From assembly GCF_900240945.1 (NCBI RefSeq), contig NZ_OESG01000013.1:1962888-2026887 (forward strand): a DNA stretch of 64,000 nucleotides, in the 5' to 3' direction. This DNA comes from Mycobacterium sp. 3519A (GTDB lineage: Bacteria; Actinomycetota; Actinomycetes; Mycobacteriales; Mycobacteriaceae). Positions 21,129 to 28,614 of this stretch are shown here, piece by piece. Numbering within the stretch: position 1 is the first letter of the stretch; each line of letters starts with the position of its first letter. The notes under the pieces were generated by a model that worked only from the letters and a program-made list of their open reading frames with translations, was not told the DNA's origin and made no database searches. The position numbers were made by a program, and so were the translations under genes.

Positions 21129-22304
21129 TCACCACCCGGCGGCGGTGGTGGCGGGGGCAACGGCCAACGCGGTAAGGGCTGGCTCTGGCGTCAGCTCTGG
21201 AACCGATTGCGGCACAACAGATGTGGGTGGCGCCACCCGCGGCGTCCACTGCGGCGGCGGTGGTGGGGTGACGGGCACGGACGGTGGCACCTCGATCACC
21301 GGCGGCGCGGGCATCGCAGGCGGGCGCACTGCCTCGCTGACCGTGATCGGCGGCGGGACGGTCGTGGCCGGTTGCGTGTTCACCCAGGCGACGGCCAATG
21401 CCGCCGCGGCGAGCAGCGCCACCACGAACGCCGCGACCGGCGCCCGTGGACCGCGCCTGTCCCGTTTGCCGCCAAGAGGTTTCGTCGCCGACGTCAACTC
21501 GATCTCGCTGAGCGTGCGCTCACGCAGCCACTGCGGCGCGGGGATGAACGCCGGGGCCGCCCCGAGCAACGCGGCGGGGGTGACCAGCCGCCGACGCTCC
21601 TCGTCGCAGCTCGCGCACGACTCGATGTGACGCGAAATGCGTTTGCGCATCAGGACATTGAAATGGCCATCCCAACCGTCGAGGATCCCGGCGAGCTCAC
21701 CGCAGCCGCCGTTGCTGCGCACCCGCCGCGACACCAGCAGCGCACCGAGCGACCGTTCGATGGTGTCGCGCAGCCGCTTGACGATGGTGTTGGCGGTGGC
21801 AGGCGTGACGTCCAGGGCGTGCGCCAGATCGGGTCCGCTGAGACCGTGCCGAAACGCCAGCTCCAACACGGAGCGGTCGCGGTCCGACAGGCCGCCCGCG
21901 GCGGCGGCGATCAAATCGGCGAGTTCGGTTCGCGCGGCCAGGGTGTCTGGACCCGCGTCATCTGAAGCCATATCGGGCAGCTCTTCCGAGGGTGTTTCGC
22001 GCCGACGCCCGCGGATGCGGCGCAGCGCCTCGTTACGGGCGATCGAATACAGCCAGGGACGCAACTTGTCCGGGTCGCGCAACTGGGGCAGCCGCGTCGC
22101 GGCGATGCAGAACGTGTCCTGCACGCAGTCCGCCGCGCCGTCCCGGTCGGCCAGCATGCCGGCGCAGAAATCGTGCAGCCGGTCGGCGTAGCGGTCGTAG
22201 AGCTGCGCGAACGCCGTCCGGTCGCCCGCTGTGGACGCCCGAACCAGGTCCCCGTCGGTTCCGGACGGCTCCACGATCTCCCAATGCGGTACTGCGGTCA
22301 TCAC
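21129..22304 (-). CDS. ECF-like sigma factor with fused zinc anti-sigma motif, TM helix and Pro-rich tail (paralog B)
   Basis: 391 residues, closely similar to paralog A through residue 275. Sigma region 2 spans about 28-96, region 4 about 137-190. The putative zinc ligands C201, H226, C230 and C233 are conserved at identical numbers, then comes a TM helix (about 288-308) and a shorter Pro/Val-rich tail of about 80 residues. It is the second gene of an operon, starting 23 nt after the proline-rich membrane protein gene, so the shared element at 23037-23079 probably drives it. Membrane release, perhaps by proteolysis, is inferred. Confidence 0.8.
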   Translation of the reverse strand: MMTAVPHWEIVEPSGTDGDLVRASTAGDRTAFAQLYDRYADRLHDFCAGMLADRDGAADCVQDTFCIAATRLPQLRDPDKLRPWLYSIARNEALRRIRGRRRETPSEELPDMASDDAGPDTLAARTELADLIAAAAGGLSDRDRSVLELAFRHGLSGPDLAHALDVTPATANTIVKRLRDTIERSLGALLVSRRVRSNGGCGELAGILDGWDGHFNVLMRKRISRHIESCASCDEERRRLVTPAALLGAAPAFIPAPQWLRERTLSEIELTSATKPLGGKRDRRGPRAPVAAFVVALLAAAALAVAWVNTQPATTVPPPITVSEAVRPPAMPAPPVIEVPPSVPVTPPPPPQWTPRVAPPTSVVPQSVPELTPEPALTALAVAPATTAAGW

Positions 22305-22327
22305 ACCGACCCCCTACTCCGATGGCG

Positions 22328-22990
22328 CTACGGCTTGACCGGGGCCTGCAGGCCGACATCGGGCAGGCTCGGCGGTTGCGGCTTCGGGTCCGGCTTGGGC
22401 GCGGGCGCCAACGGCAGGTCCGGCGTCAGATCCGGCTTCGGCTTCGGCGGATCCGGCAACTTGAAGCCCAGATCGTCCGGCACCGGCGGCACCGGGTCCG
22501 GCGGTTCGGGCTGCGGGTCCTCGGGCTCCGGGGTCGAATCGTCCGGCTTGGGCGGCAGCGGGGGATAGTCCGGAACCGGGGCCGGGGTCTCGACGACCGC
22601 GGTGTCCTGCGCGGGCGGCGTGGCGACGGCGGCCGGTGCGCGCGCAGGTGCGGGTGCGACGATGACCGGTGCCTGCTGCGGTACTGGTGCGGGTGCAGGC
22701 GCCGGAATGCTCGGCCCGACCACGACCGCACGCTCGTGCGCCGGTGTGACGATCGGGGGTTGTGACGAGTCGCCGAAGTCGAACAGCGTGACACCCAGCA
22801 CGGCGCCGCCGATGACGCCGGCCACCAGCGCCGCGGCGAGGATGGCCCGCTTCGGTTGCGGCCTGCGCTCCTGAACTATGTGCGGATCGGCCGGTGGGAA
22901 GCCGTAGCGGACCTCCCGCTCCGGCTGGCCGAGTTCGCTTGACGCCCACGCGGCGGCGATGGTGGCGGTGTTCGGATCGGTGGCGGTCAT
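22328..22990 (-). CDS. single-pass membrane protein with Pro-rich exterior domain
   Basis: 220 residues: a cytoplasmic N-terminus of about 48 residues, one TM helix (about 49-71, AILAAALVAGVIGGAVLGV), then about 145 residues dominated by Pro with Ala, Val, Asp and Lys (repeated PEP/PDP/KPDP). The ATG at 22990 has AAGGA 8 nt upstream. It begins the operon that ends with sigma paralog B. Its layout (TM plus Pro-rich exterior) echoes the C-terminal halves of both sigma factors, suggesting a partner or sensor in the same pathway. No family recognised. Confidence 0.65.
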   Translation of the reverse strand: MTATDPNTATIAAAWASSELGQPEREVRYGFPPADPHIVQERRPQPKRAILAAALVAGVIGGAVLGVTLFDFGDSSQPPIVTPAHERAVVVGPSIPAPAPAPVPQQAPVIVAPAPARAPAAVATPPAQDTAVVETPAPVPDYPPLPPKPDDSTPEPEDPQPEPPDPVPPVPDDLGFKLPDPPKPKPDLTPDLPLAPAPKPDPKPQPPSLPDVGLQAPVKP

Positions 22991-23036
22991 GATCGGTTCC
23001 TTGGTCTGCGTGCGCTGCCCCGATTGGGCCGCGGTT

Positions 23037-23079
23037 ACAGGTAGGAGCACCGAGCGGGCGCCACTCTGACAATTTTTCG
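23037..23079 (-). promoter_or_regulatory. bipartite promoter-like element, copy 2
   Basis: On the minus strand: CGAAAAATTGTCAG, 17 nt, GCTCCTACCTGT. The distal block matches copy 1 at 13 of 14 positions, the proximal block at 12 of 12, and the spacing is identical. It lies 46 nt before the start of the Pro-rich membrane protein / sigma paralog B operon, so the operon may be autoregulated. Confidence 0.6.
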
Positions 23080-23102
23080 AACAGGATTTTTCGGGGAGGC
23101 TG

Positions 23103-23666
23103 CTAGCCGACCCTGGCGATCACCGCCCAGCCGAAGTCGTTGGTCTTGACCGCGACGTCGCCGAAGCCCGCCGCCGCCAACCGGTCCGGCAGCGACGCCG
23201 GATCGATCGGGTTGTAGATGTCGTCCTCGTGGTGGGCCTTCAGCGCCTCGTCGGCGTGGCTGTCGCTGGCCACCAGCGCGGCACCCGGCCGCAACACCCT
23301 GGCCACTTCGGCGAACAGCCGGTCCTGCAGTTCGGCCGTCGGGACGTGATGCAGCATCGTGAAACATGCCGCGCCGGAGAAGCTGTCGTCGGTGTAGGGC
23401 AGGTTCGTCGCATCGCCGTGCACGATCTGCACCGACGGCACTTGCGCGAACCGCTCGGTCAGCATCGCCGCGAGGTCGCCGTCGATCTCGACCGCCGTGA
23501 GCCGCGGCGCCGACTGGCTCAGCACGTCGGTCGTCGCGCCGTAGCCGGGCCCGACCTCGAGCACGTTGTCGCCCAGCGTGGTCTCACCCAATGCCCACGG
23601 CAGGATGATCTCCCGGATGGTTTGGCGCCATTCGTCGCTGCCGCACGCCTCATGTGCCTTGTTCAT
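23103..23666 (-). CDS. class I SAM-dependent methyltransferase
   Basis: 187-residue cytosolic protein with Methyltransf_11-like motif I VLEVGPGYGATTDVL (35-49), acidic motif II in VEIDGDL and motif IV-like FSGAACFTMLHHV. The substrate is unknown. Its ATG at 23666 overlaps the echA16 stop (ATGA), so it is cotranscribed with the enoyl-CoA hydratase-like gene. The stop is 24 nt from copy 2 of the shared sigma-island element. Confidence 0.8.
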   Translation of the reverse strand: MNKAHEACGSDEWRQTIREIILPWALGETTLGDNVLEVGPGYGATTDVLSQSAPRLTAVEIDGDLAAMLTERFAQVPSVQIVHGDATNLPYTDDSFSGAACFTMLHHVPTAELQDRLFAEVARVLRPGAALVASDSHADEALKAHHEDDIYNPIDPASLPDRLAAAGFGDVAVKTNDFGWAVIARVG

Positions 23667-24418
23667 CGGACCTGCGCCCTTCCCCGCTGCAGCACGGCTT
23701 CGCGGTTGGCGGCGATGTCGTCGCCGGTCGCCGAGTTCATCCACTGCTTGGCCGACGTCGCCTCGATCCACAGTCCCGCGTCGGTCTGCGCGGCGTCGAT
23801 GCGATGGTAGGACGCCAGCAGCGCGCGCACGGCTTGCTGATTGTTGCCCACGATCGACGCCGCGACCCGCCGCGCCGTCGGCAGCAACTCCTCGTGCGGC
23901 ACCACCTCGGTGACCAGGCCCGCCCGCAGCGCGTCGGCCGCGGACAGGTAGTCACCGGTCAGGCTCATCCGGCGGGCCAGCCCGACGCCGACCTTCTGCG
24001 GCAGCCGCACGGAAAGCCCCCACGTCGGCAGCAGCCCGACCCGGGCGTGCGTATCGGCGAACCGGGCCTGCTCGGAGGCGATCAGGATGTCGCAGTACAG
24101 CGCGATCTCCAGGCCGCCGGTCACCGCGGCGCCGTTGATCGCGCCGATCACCGGCTTACTCATCGGCGGCCACTGCGGCGAGATGTCCGGCAGCTGCGAC
24201 GTGTCGCCGAGCTCCTTGAGATCCAGGCCCGCACAGAACACCGGGTCCGCGCCGGTCACGATCACGACGTCGACGTCCGCATCGGCCTGTGCGTCGCGCA
24301 GCGCAGTGAAGAACTCCCTACGGAGTTGGGCCGATAACGCGTTGCGTGACTGCGGTCGGTTCAGCGTCAGGGTCCGCACGCGGTCCTCGGTCTCGATGAG
24401 CAGAATCTTCTCAGCCAT
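23663..24418 (-). CDS. echA16: enoyl-CoA hydratase/isomerase family protein EchA16
   Basis: 251 residues of the crotonase fold, very close to M. tuberculosis EchA16 (Rv2831) from memory. The oxyanion-hole region GADPVFCAGLDLKEL (about 56-70) and NGAAVTGGLEIALYCDI (about 94-110), with one of the two usual Glu, are present. The position of the second catalytic Glu reads HARVGLLP rather than PExGL.P, so classical hydration is doubtful. It is divergent from the DUF2277 gene across only 22 bp, where the -10 boxes overlap. Confidence 0.88.
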   Translation of the reverse strand: MAEKILLIETEDRVRTLTLNRPQSRNALSAQLRREFFTALRDAQADADVDVVIVTGADPVFCAGLDLKELGDTSQLPDISPQWPPMSKPVIGAINGAAVTGGLEIALYCDILIASEQARFADTHARVGLLPTWGLSVRLPQKVGVGLARRMSLTGDYLSAADALRAGLVTEVVPHEELLPTARRVAASIVGNNQQAVRALLASYHRIDAAQTDAGLWIEATSAKQWMNSATGDDIAANREAVLQRGRAQVR

Positions 24419-24424
24419 GCAAGC

Positions 24425-24434
24425 AACCTATCGT
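24425..24434. promoter_or_regulatory. overlapping divergent -10 boxes
   Basis: TAGGTT on the minus strand (24430-24425) lies 6 nt before the echA16 ATG, and TATCGT on the plus strand (24429-24434) lies 6 nt before the ATG at 24441. The two boxes share two bases, so two leaderless promoters would overlap back to back in a 22-bp gap. Confidence 0.45.
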
Positions 24435-24440
24435 GGGGGC

Positions 24441-24707
24441 ATGTGCCGAAATATCACCGAGTTGCGCGGCCTGGAGCCGGCGGCCACCGCCGAGGAGATC
24501 GAGGCCGCCGCGCGGCAATACGTCCGCAAGGTCAGCGGCATGACCCGCCCGACGGGCGCCAACGTCGAGGTTTTCGAGACCGCGGTCGCCGAAGTCACCG
24601 ACGTGACCACCCGGCTGCTGACGGGGCTCGCACCACGACGGCAACCGCCGAAGACCGTGCCGCCGCTGCGGCGCCCCGAAGTGCGTGCGCGGCTGAACCT
24701 GACATGA
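24441..24707 (+). CDS. DUF2277 family protein
   Basis: 88 residues. The start MCRNITELRGLEPAATAEEI and VRKVSGMTRPT are the DUF2277 signature. The family is small, cytosolic and of unknown function. Its stop overlaps the next gene's ATG (ATGA), so the two are translationally coupled. The ATG at 24441 is the family start and follows a leaderless-type TATCGT box. Confidence 0.85.
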   Translation: MCRNITELRGLEPAATAEEIEAAARQYVRKVSGMTRPTGANVEVFETAVAEVTDVTTRLLTGLAPRRQPPKTVPPLRRPEVRARLNLT

Positions 24708-25252
24708 CTCCGCAGGCGCTCAAGGAGTGGAGCGCCGCGGTGCACGCGCTGCTCGACGGCAGGCAGACCGTGCTGCTGCGCAAGGGCGGCATCCACGAAA
24801 AGCGGTTCGCGGTGGCGGCTTCCCGCTTCCTGTTGTTCCCGACGGTGGCGCACAGTCACGCCGAGCGGGTGCGGCCCGAACACCGCGACCTGCTCGACGC
24901 CGCCGCCGCCGACAGCACCGACGAGGCGCTGGTGCTCCGCGCGGGCGCGAAAGTCGTTGCCGCCGTTGAAGTCAACCGGCCTGACGCGCTCGACGAGATC
25001 GCGCCGCTGCACATCTGGACCGCCGACTCGGTGAAAACAGACCGCATCGACTTCCGACCCAAACACCGCCTCACCGTGCTCGTCGTCCAGGCCAGCCCGC
25101 TGGCCGAACCGGTGTCATTGCCCCGCGCCCCCGAATACGCGGGCTGCAAGAGTTGGGTGCCGCTGCCGGTCGACCCGGCGTGGGCCGACCCGGTGCACGA
25201 CGACGCCGCGCTGGCCGAGATCGCCCAGCGGGTGCGCGACGCCGTCGGCTGA
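24704..25252 (+). CDS. DUF1802 family protein
   Basis: 182 residues with the DUF1802 pattern ALKEWSAAVHALLDGRQTVLLRKGGIHE near the N-terminus, FLLFPTVAHS near residue 48, and CKSWVPLP near 147. No catalytic function is known. It overlaps the DUF2277 gene by 4 bp and converges with the CocE/NonD hydrolase, the stops being 1 bp apart. Confidence 0.8.
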   Translation: MTPQALKEWSAAVHALLDGRQTVLLRKGGIHEKRFAVAASRFLLFPTVAHSHAERVRPEHRDLLDAAAADSTDEALVLRAGAKVVAAVEVNRPDALDEIAPLHIWTADSVKTDRIDFRPKHRLTVLVVQASPLAEPVSLPRAPEYAGCKSWVPLPVDPAWADPVHDDAALAEIAQRVRDAVG

Positions 25253-25253
25253 G

Positions 25254-26930
25254 TCACCGCGGCGGATGCGGCCCCGCCGGTAGCACCAGCCGCGACGTGC
25301 CGCCGTCGCCGAGGTGCACCGTGTGCGTCGCCGCCGCCAGCCGCCGACCGCTGAGCACCGGTTCGCCGGTGCCGAGATTGCGGACGAACCGGGGATGCGA
25401 TCCGCCCGCGATGATCACCCGGATCCGCGATCCCGCGGGGAAGCGGTGGGCGATCGCGTCCAGTTCGATCCGGACGTTGCGCGAATCCGGTGTGTTACAG
25501 AGGTATCCGTCGCTGACGTTGCGGGACCGGCCCCGCGCGTCCACCTGGCTGAGCCGGACGAACAGGTCGTTGTAGGAGTTGTCGCAGGAGTGCGACAGCT
25601 GCATCACCGGCGTCCCGACGACGTAGAGGTCCGCAGGCAGCGGTGCGCTGGTGAACGTCAGCACGTCGGCGCGCTCGGCAAGTCGAGTGTCGTTGCGGTA
25701 GCCGCCTTCCGGGGCCAGCAGCCGACCACCGACGGTGGGCGTCGGGTCGCCGGGATAGAACGTGAAACTCTTCGGCGGGGTGTTCTGGTCGGGGGCGGCG
25801 CTGCCGAGGTGGCCGGCGGGCCGCAGATACAGCACATGCTCCGGCATCTCGGGCGGCCAATCGTCGAAGTCCTGCCAGCCGTACCCGTTGAGGTGAAACC
25901 GCACCGGTTTGCGTGCCACGCTGCGGGTGCCCGCTACGTGAGCGTCCAACCAGCCCAACGATTCTCGGAAGACGGTCGCGGCGCCCTTGGTCATCATCTG
26001 GGTGTGATTCCACGGTCCGACGGTGAGCGCGACCGGAACGTCACGCTCACGCAGGCGGCGGTACTGCGTCAGCGTCTGCTCGAGGAACAGGTCCTGCCAG
26101 CCGCTCAGCAGCAGCACCGGGACCTCGGTGCGGTCCAGCGCCTGATGCAGTTGCAGCGGCGCCCAATGCGGGTCGTCGTACTCGGGATGCTCGAGCCACG
26201 ACTCGAACCACGGGGCGCCGGTGCCAAGCAGTCGGCGGGCTGATTCGCCGAGGGGCAGCCCGCGGGTGGCCTCGACCAGTGCCCGTCGCGCCCTGATCTG
26301 CCGGACGAGGGCGGCGATGTTGCGCGGCTCCTCCTGGTGGGCGACCATGTCGGACCAGCCGAGGAAGTCGGTGAGGCCGAATGAGCCGGTGCCCCAACGT
26401 GGTCCGCTGAGGTCGTGGGGTCCCACGGTGATGACCGCTGCAGCCATCTCCGGCGGCGGATCGGTGAGCAGCGCCCACTGGGTGAAGCCCAGGTAGGAGA
26501 TCCCGATGGTGGCGAACGAACCGGTGAACCACGGCTGATCGCGCAGCCACGCCGCGGTATCGGCGCCGTCGGAGATCTCGTTGACCATCGGATTGAATTC
26601 GCCGCCGGAGCCGAACGTGCCTCGCACACTCTGGAACACCACGTGATAGCCGCGGGCCGCGTAGACGTGCGCGTAGAGCGCCGAGAACGGCCAGCCGCGG
26701 CCGTACGGGCCGCGCAGTAGAAGCGTGCCCGCCGGATGGGCCGTCGCGGGTTCGTAGTGGTCGGCGATCAACTCGACCCCGTCGCGCATGGGCACCCGCA
26801 GGCCGCACTCGACGCGGTACTCGGTGGTGTGCGGCGGCAGGTCGAGCAGGCTGCTCATGGCGCGGCCGGTGAGCCGCTTGAGTCGGGAGACGACGGGAGA
26901 AGACGAGGTGCCGGTGCTTACTGCGGTCAC
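25254..26930 (-). CDS. CocE/NonD-family serine hydrolase (X-Pro dipeptidyl-peptidase type)
   Basis: 558 residues: an alpha/beta-hydrolase domain (about 40-340) with the nucleophile S145 in IGISYLGF, and a C-terminal jelly-roll (about 350-545, LTFTSAPLPADLYVVGTPVMQL) as in cocaine esterase and X-Pro dipeptidyl-peptidases. Family activity is hydrolysis of acyl or amide bonds; the substrate is unknown. It corresponds to Rv2800 by position. It has a GTG start and lies 10 bp after the secreted-protein gene, so the two form an operon. Confidence 0.85.
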   Translation of the reverse strand: MTAVSTGTSSSPVVSRLKRLTGRAMSSLLDLPPHTTEYRVECGLRVPMRDGVELIADHYEPATAHPAGTLLLRGPYGRGWPFSALYAHVYAARGYHVVFQSVRGTFGSGGEFNPMVNEISDGADTAAWLRDQPWFTGSFATIGISYLGFTQWALLTDPPPEMAAAVITVGPHDLSGPRWGTGSFGLTDFLGWSDMVAHQEEPRNIAALVRQIRARRALVEATRGLPLGESARRLLGTGAPWFESWLEHPEYDDPHWAPLQLHQALDRTEVPVLLLSGWQDLFLEQTLTQYRRLRERDVPVALTVGPWNHTQMMTKGAATVFRESLGWLDAHVAGTRSVARKPVRFHLNGYGWQDFDDWPPEMPEHVLYLRPAGHLGSAAPDQNTPPKSFTFYPGDPTPTVGGRLLAPEGGYRNDTRLAERADVLTFTSAPLPADLYVVGTPVMQLSHSCDNSYNDLFVRLSQVDARGRSRNVSDGYLCNTPDSRNVRIELDAIAHRFPAGSRIRVIIAGGSHPRFVRNLGTGEPVLSGRRLAAATHTVHLGDGGTSRLVLPAGPHPPR

Positions 26931-26940
26931 CTAACAAAGG

Positions 26941-27510
26941 CTAGTACTTGTAGAAATTGCTCAGCTCACGGCCGCGCTGCAGGTTGGTCTGCAGGCAGTC
27001 GACGTCGTCGGCGGAGTACTTCGGCGAGTAGAACAGCGTCTGCTGGATGACGCCGTAACTGGTCTTGTAGGCGATCCCACACGTGATCCACCAGCGGTCG
27101 TTCCAGTCGGTGGGCTTCATCACCCAGTACTGCGCGGCCCGGTGGCCGTTGACGTCCAACTCGAGGGCGTCGGGCGGCAGCGTCGCCTCGTAGGTGCGCC
27201 AGACGAACGCTTCGACCGTCATCTGGTAGTTGCCCGCGTCGTAGTGGCAGCGCAGCCCGTCTTCGTGGGCTGGCGGGGTGAACGCCAGGCCGATCCGCTG
27301 CACGACGTCGAGCGGGATGTCCTCGCAGGGATCGAACGGCCGCGGGTTCACGGTGTCGATGACGGGCCACTTGATGGACGTCTCGACATTGGTCATCGGG
27401 ATATCGGTGGCGTCGACCCGCACGGGGCCGACGGGACCGCTCTGCCAGACCACGATCACCGCCGCGACCAGCGCACACAGTGCCGACAGGACGCCCAGTC
27501 TGGCGGCCAT
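26941..27510 (-). CDS. exported/membrane-anchored DUF3558-like protein (Rv2799-like)
   Basis: 189 residues with an N-terminal helix (about 1-24, LGVLSALCALVAAVIVVW) as signal or anchor and four Cys in the exported part (DPCEDIP, LRCHYD, WITCGIA, VDCLQ) able to form two disulfides. The pattern resembles DUF3558-type envelope proteins. I chose the ATG at 27510 because AAGGGGG lies 4 nt upstream; an ATG at 27525 is in frame. It leads the operon with the CocE/NonD hydrolase and has a KstR-like box about 95 bp upstream. Confidence 0.7.
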   Translation of the reverse strand: MAARLGVLSALCALVAAVIVVWQSGPVGPVRVDATDIPMTNVETSIKWPVIDTVNPRPFDPCEDIPLDVVQRIGLAFTPPAHEDGLRCHYDAGNYQMTVEAFVWRTYEATLPPDALELDVNGHRAAQYWVMKPTDWNDRWWITCGIAYKTSYGVIQQTLFYSPKYSADDVDCLQTNLQRGRELSNFYKY

Positions 27511-27603
27511 CCAACCCCCTTGCATCGTGGCGGCGGGGCCGCCGGCGTCGTCCGACCCTGCCGGGGAGTGTAGCCGTCCGCCCCAGCGCCCAGGTCGGGA
27601 AAC

Positions 27604-27617
27604 GAGAACATGTTCTA
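27604..27617. promoter_or_regulatory. KstR-like palindrome (AGAACATGTTCT core)
   Basis: The core 27605-27616 is a perfect 12-bp palindrome. With flanks it fits the KstR consensus TnnAACnnGTTnnA at all but the first base. It lies in the 153-bp divergent region between the secreted DUF3558-like gene and the metallophosphoesterase, 47 bp from the start of the latter. The spacing of 2 rather than 4 between GAAC and GTTC argues against a LexA box. Confidence 0.5.
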
Positions 27618-27663
27618 GTTGCCGAATCAGGGCACCACGCTAGCGCAAGTACGCTGGTCGGTT

Positions 27664-28614
27664 GTGACACGAGACGGCCGCCGACCCACGCTCTGGGCGA
27701 TCAGCGACCTGCACACCGGTCACACCGGCAACAAGCCGGTCACGGAGTCCTTGCATCCGTCGTCGCCCGACGACTGGCTGATCGTCGCCGGGGACGTCGC
27801 CGAACGCACCGACGAGGTGCACTGGAGCCTCGACCTGTTGCGCAAGAGGTTCGCCAAAGTCATCTGGGTGCCGGGCAACCACGAGTTGTGGACCACCAAC
27901 CGGGACCCGATGCAGATCTTCGGCAAGGCGCGCTACGACTACTTCGTCAACATGTGCGACGAGATGGGCATCATCACGCCCGAGCACCCGTTTCCGGTGT
28001 GGACCGACGAGGGCGGCCCGGCCACCATCGTGCCGATGTTCCTGCTCTACGACTACACGTTCCTGCCGCAGGGCGCGGCGACCAAGGCCGAGGGGCTGGC
28101 CATCGCCCGCGAGCGCAACGTCGTCGGGACCGACGAGTTCCTGTTGTCCTCAGAGCCCTACGCCACCCGCGACGCGTGGTGCCACGACCGGGTGGCCTAC
28201 ACCCGCAAGCGCCTCGACGATCTGGACTGGATGGACTCCACGGTCCTGGTGAACCATTTCCCGCTGGTCCGTGAGCCCTGCGATGCGATGTTCTATCCGG
28301 AGTTCGCGATGTGGTGCGGCACCACCGCGACCGCCGACTGGCACACCCGCTACAACGCCATCTGCTCCGTCTACGGCCATCTGCACATCCCGCGCACCAC
28401 GTGGTACGACGGCGTGCGGCACGAGGAGGTGTCGGTCGGCTATCCGCGGGAATGGCGGCGCCGCAAGCCATATCGATGGCTTCGGCAGATCCTGCCGGAC
28501 CCGCAATACGCTCCCGGGTACCTCAACGAGTTCGGCGGCCACTTCCAGATCACCCAGGAGATGCGCGAGCACGCCGAGAAGGTGCAGGAGCGCATCAGGA
28601 CGCGGCAGCCATGA
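27664..28614 (+). CDS. calcineurin-like metallophosphoesterase
   Basis: 316 residues with the full metallophosphoesterase set: D15-x-H17 (SDLHTGH), GD 43-44 (VAGDVAE), GNHE 71-74, a later VNHFPL and GHLH (YGHLHIP). It should bind two metal ions and hydrolyse a phosphomono- or diester. It matches Rv2795c and is encoded directly upstream of pptT, with the stop overlapping the pptT ATG (ATGA), as in M. tuberculosis. The GTG at 27664 gives the family N-terminus. The substrate is unproven. Confidence 0.88.
   Translation: MTRDGRRPTLWAISDLHTGHTGNKPVTESLHPSSPDDWLIVAGDVAERTDEVHWSLDLLRKRFAKVIWVPGNHELWTTNRDPMQIFGKARYDYFVNMCDEMGIITPEHPFPVWTDEGGPATIVPMFLLYDYTFLPQGAATKAEGLAIARERNVVGTDEFLLSSEPYATRDAWCHDRVAYTRKRLDDLDWMDSTVLVNHFPLVREPCDAMFYPEFAMWCGTTATADWHTRYNAICSVYGHLHIPRTTWYDGVRHEEVSVGYPREWRRRKPYRWLRQILPDPQYAPGYLNEFGGHFQITQEMREHAEKVQERIRTRQP

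Noticed and set aside
26489-26498. Third copy of the sigma-island proximal block (CAGGTAGGAG)
   Set aside because: It lies inside the hydrolase gene and lacks the TGTCAG block at 17 nt.
27605-27616. LexA/SOS box
   Set aside because: The mycobacterial SOS box has 4 bp between GAAC and GTTC; here there are 2, and the adjacent genes are not SOS genes. A KstR-type site fits better.
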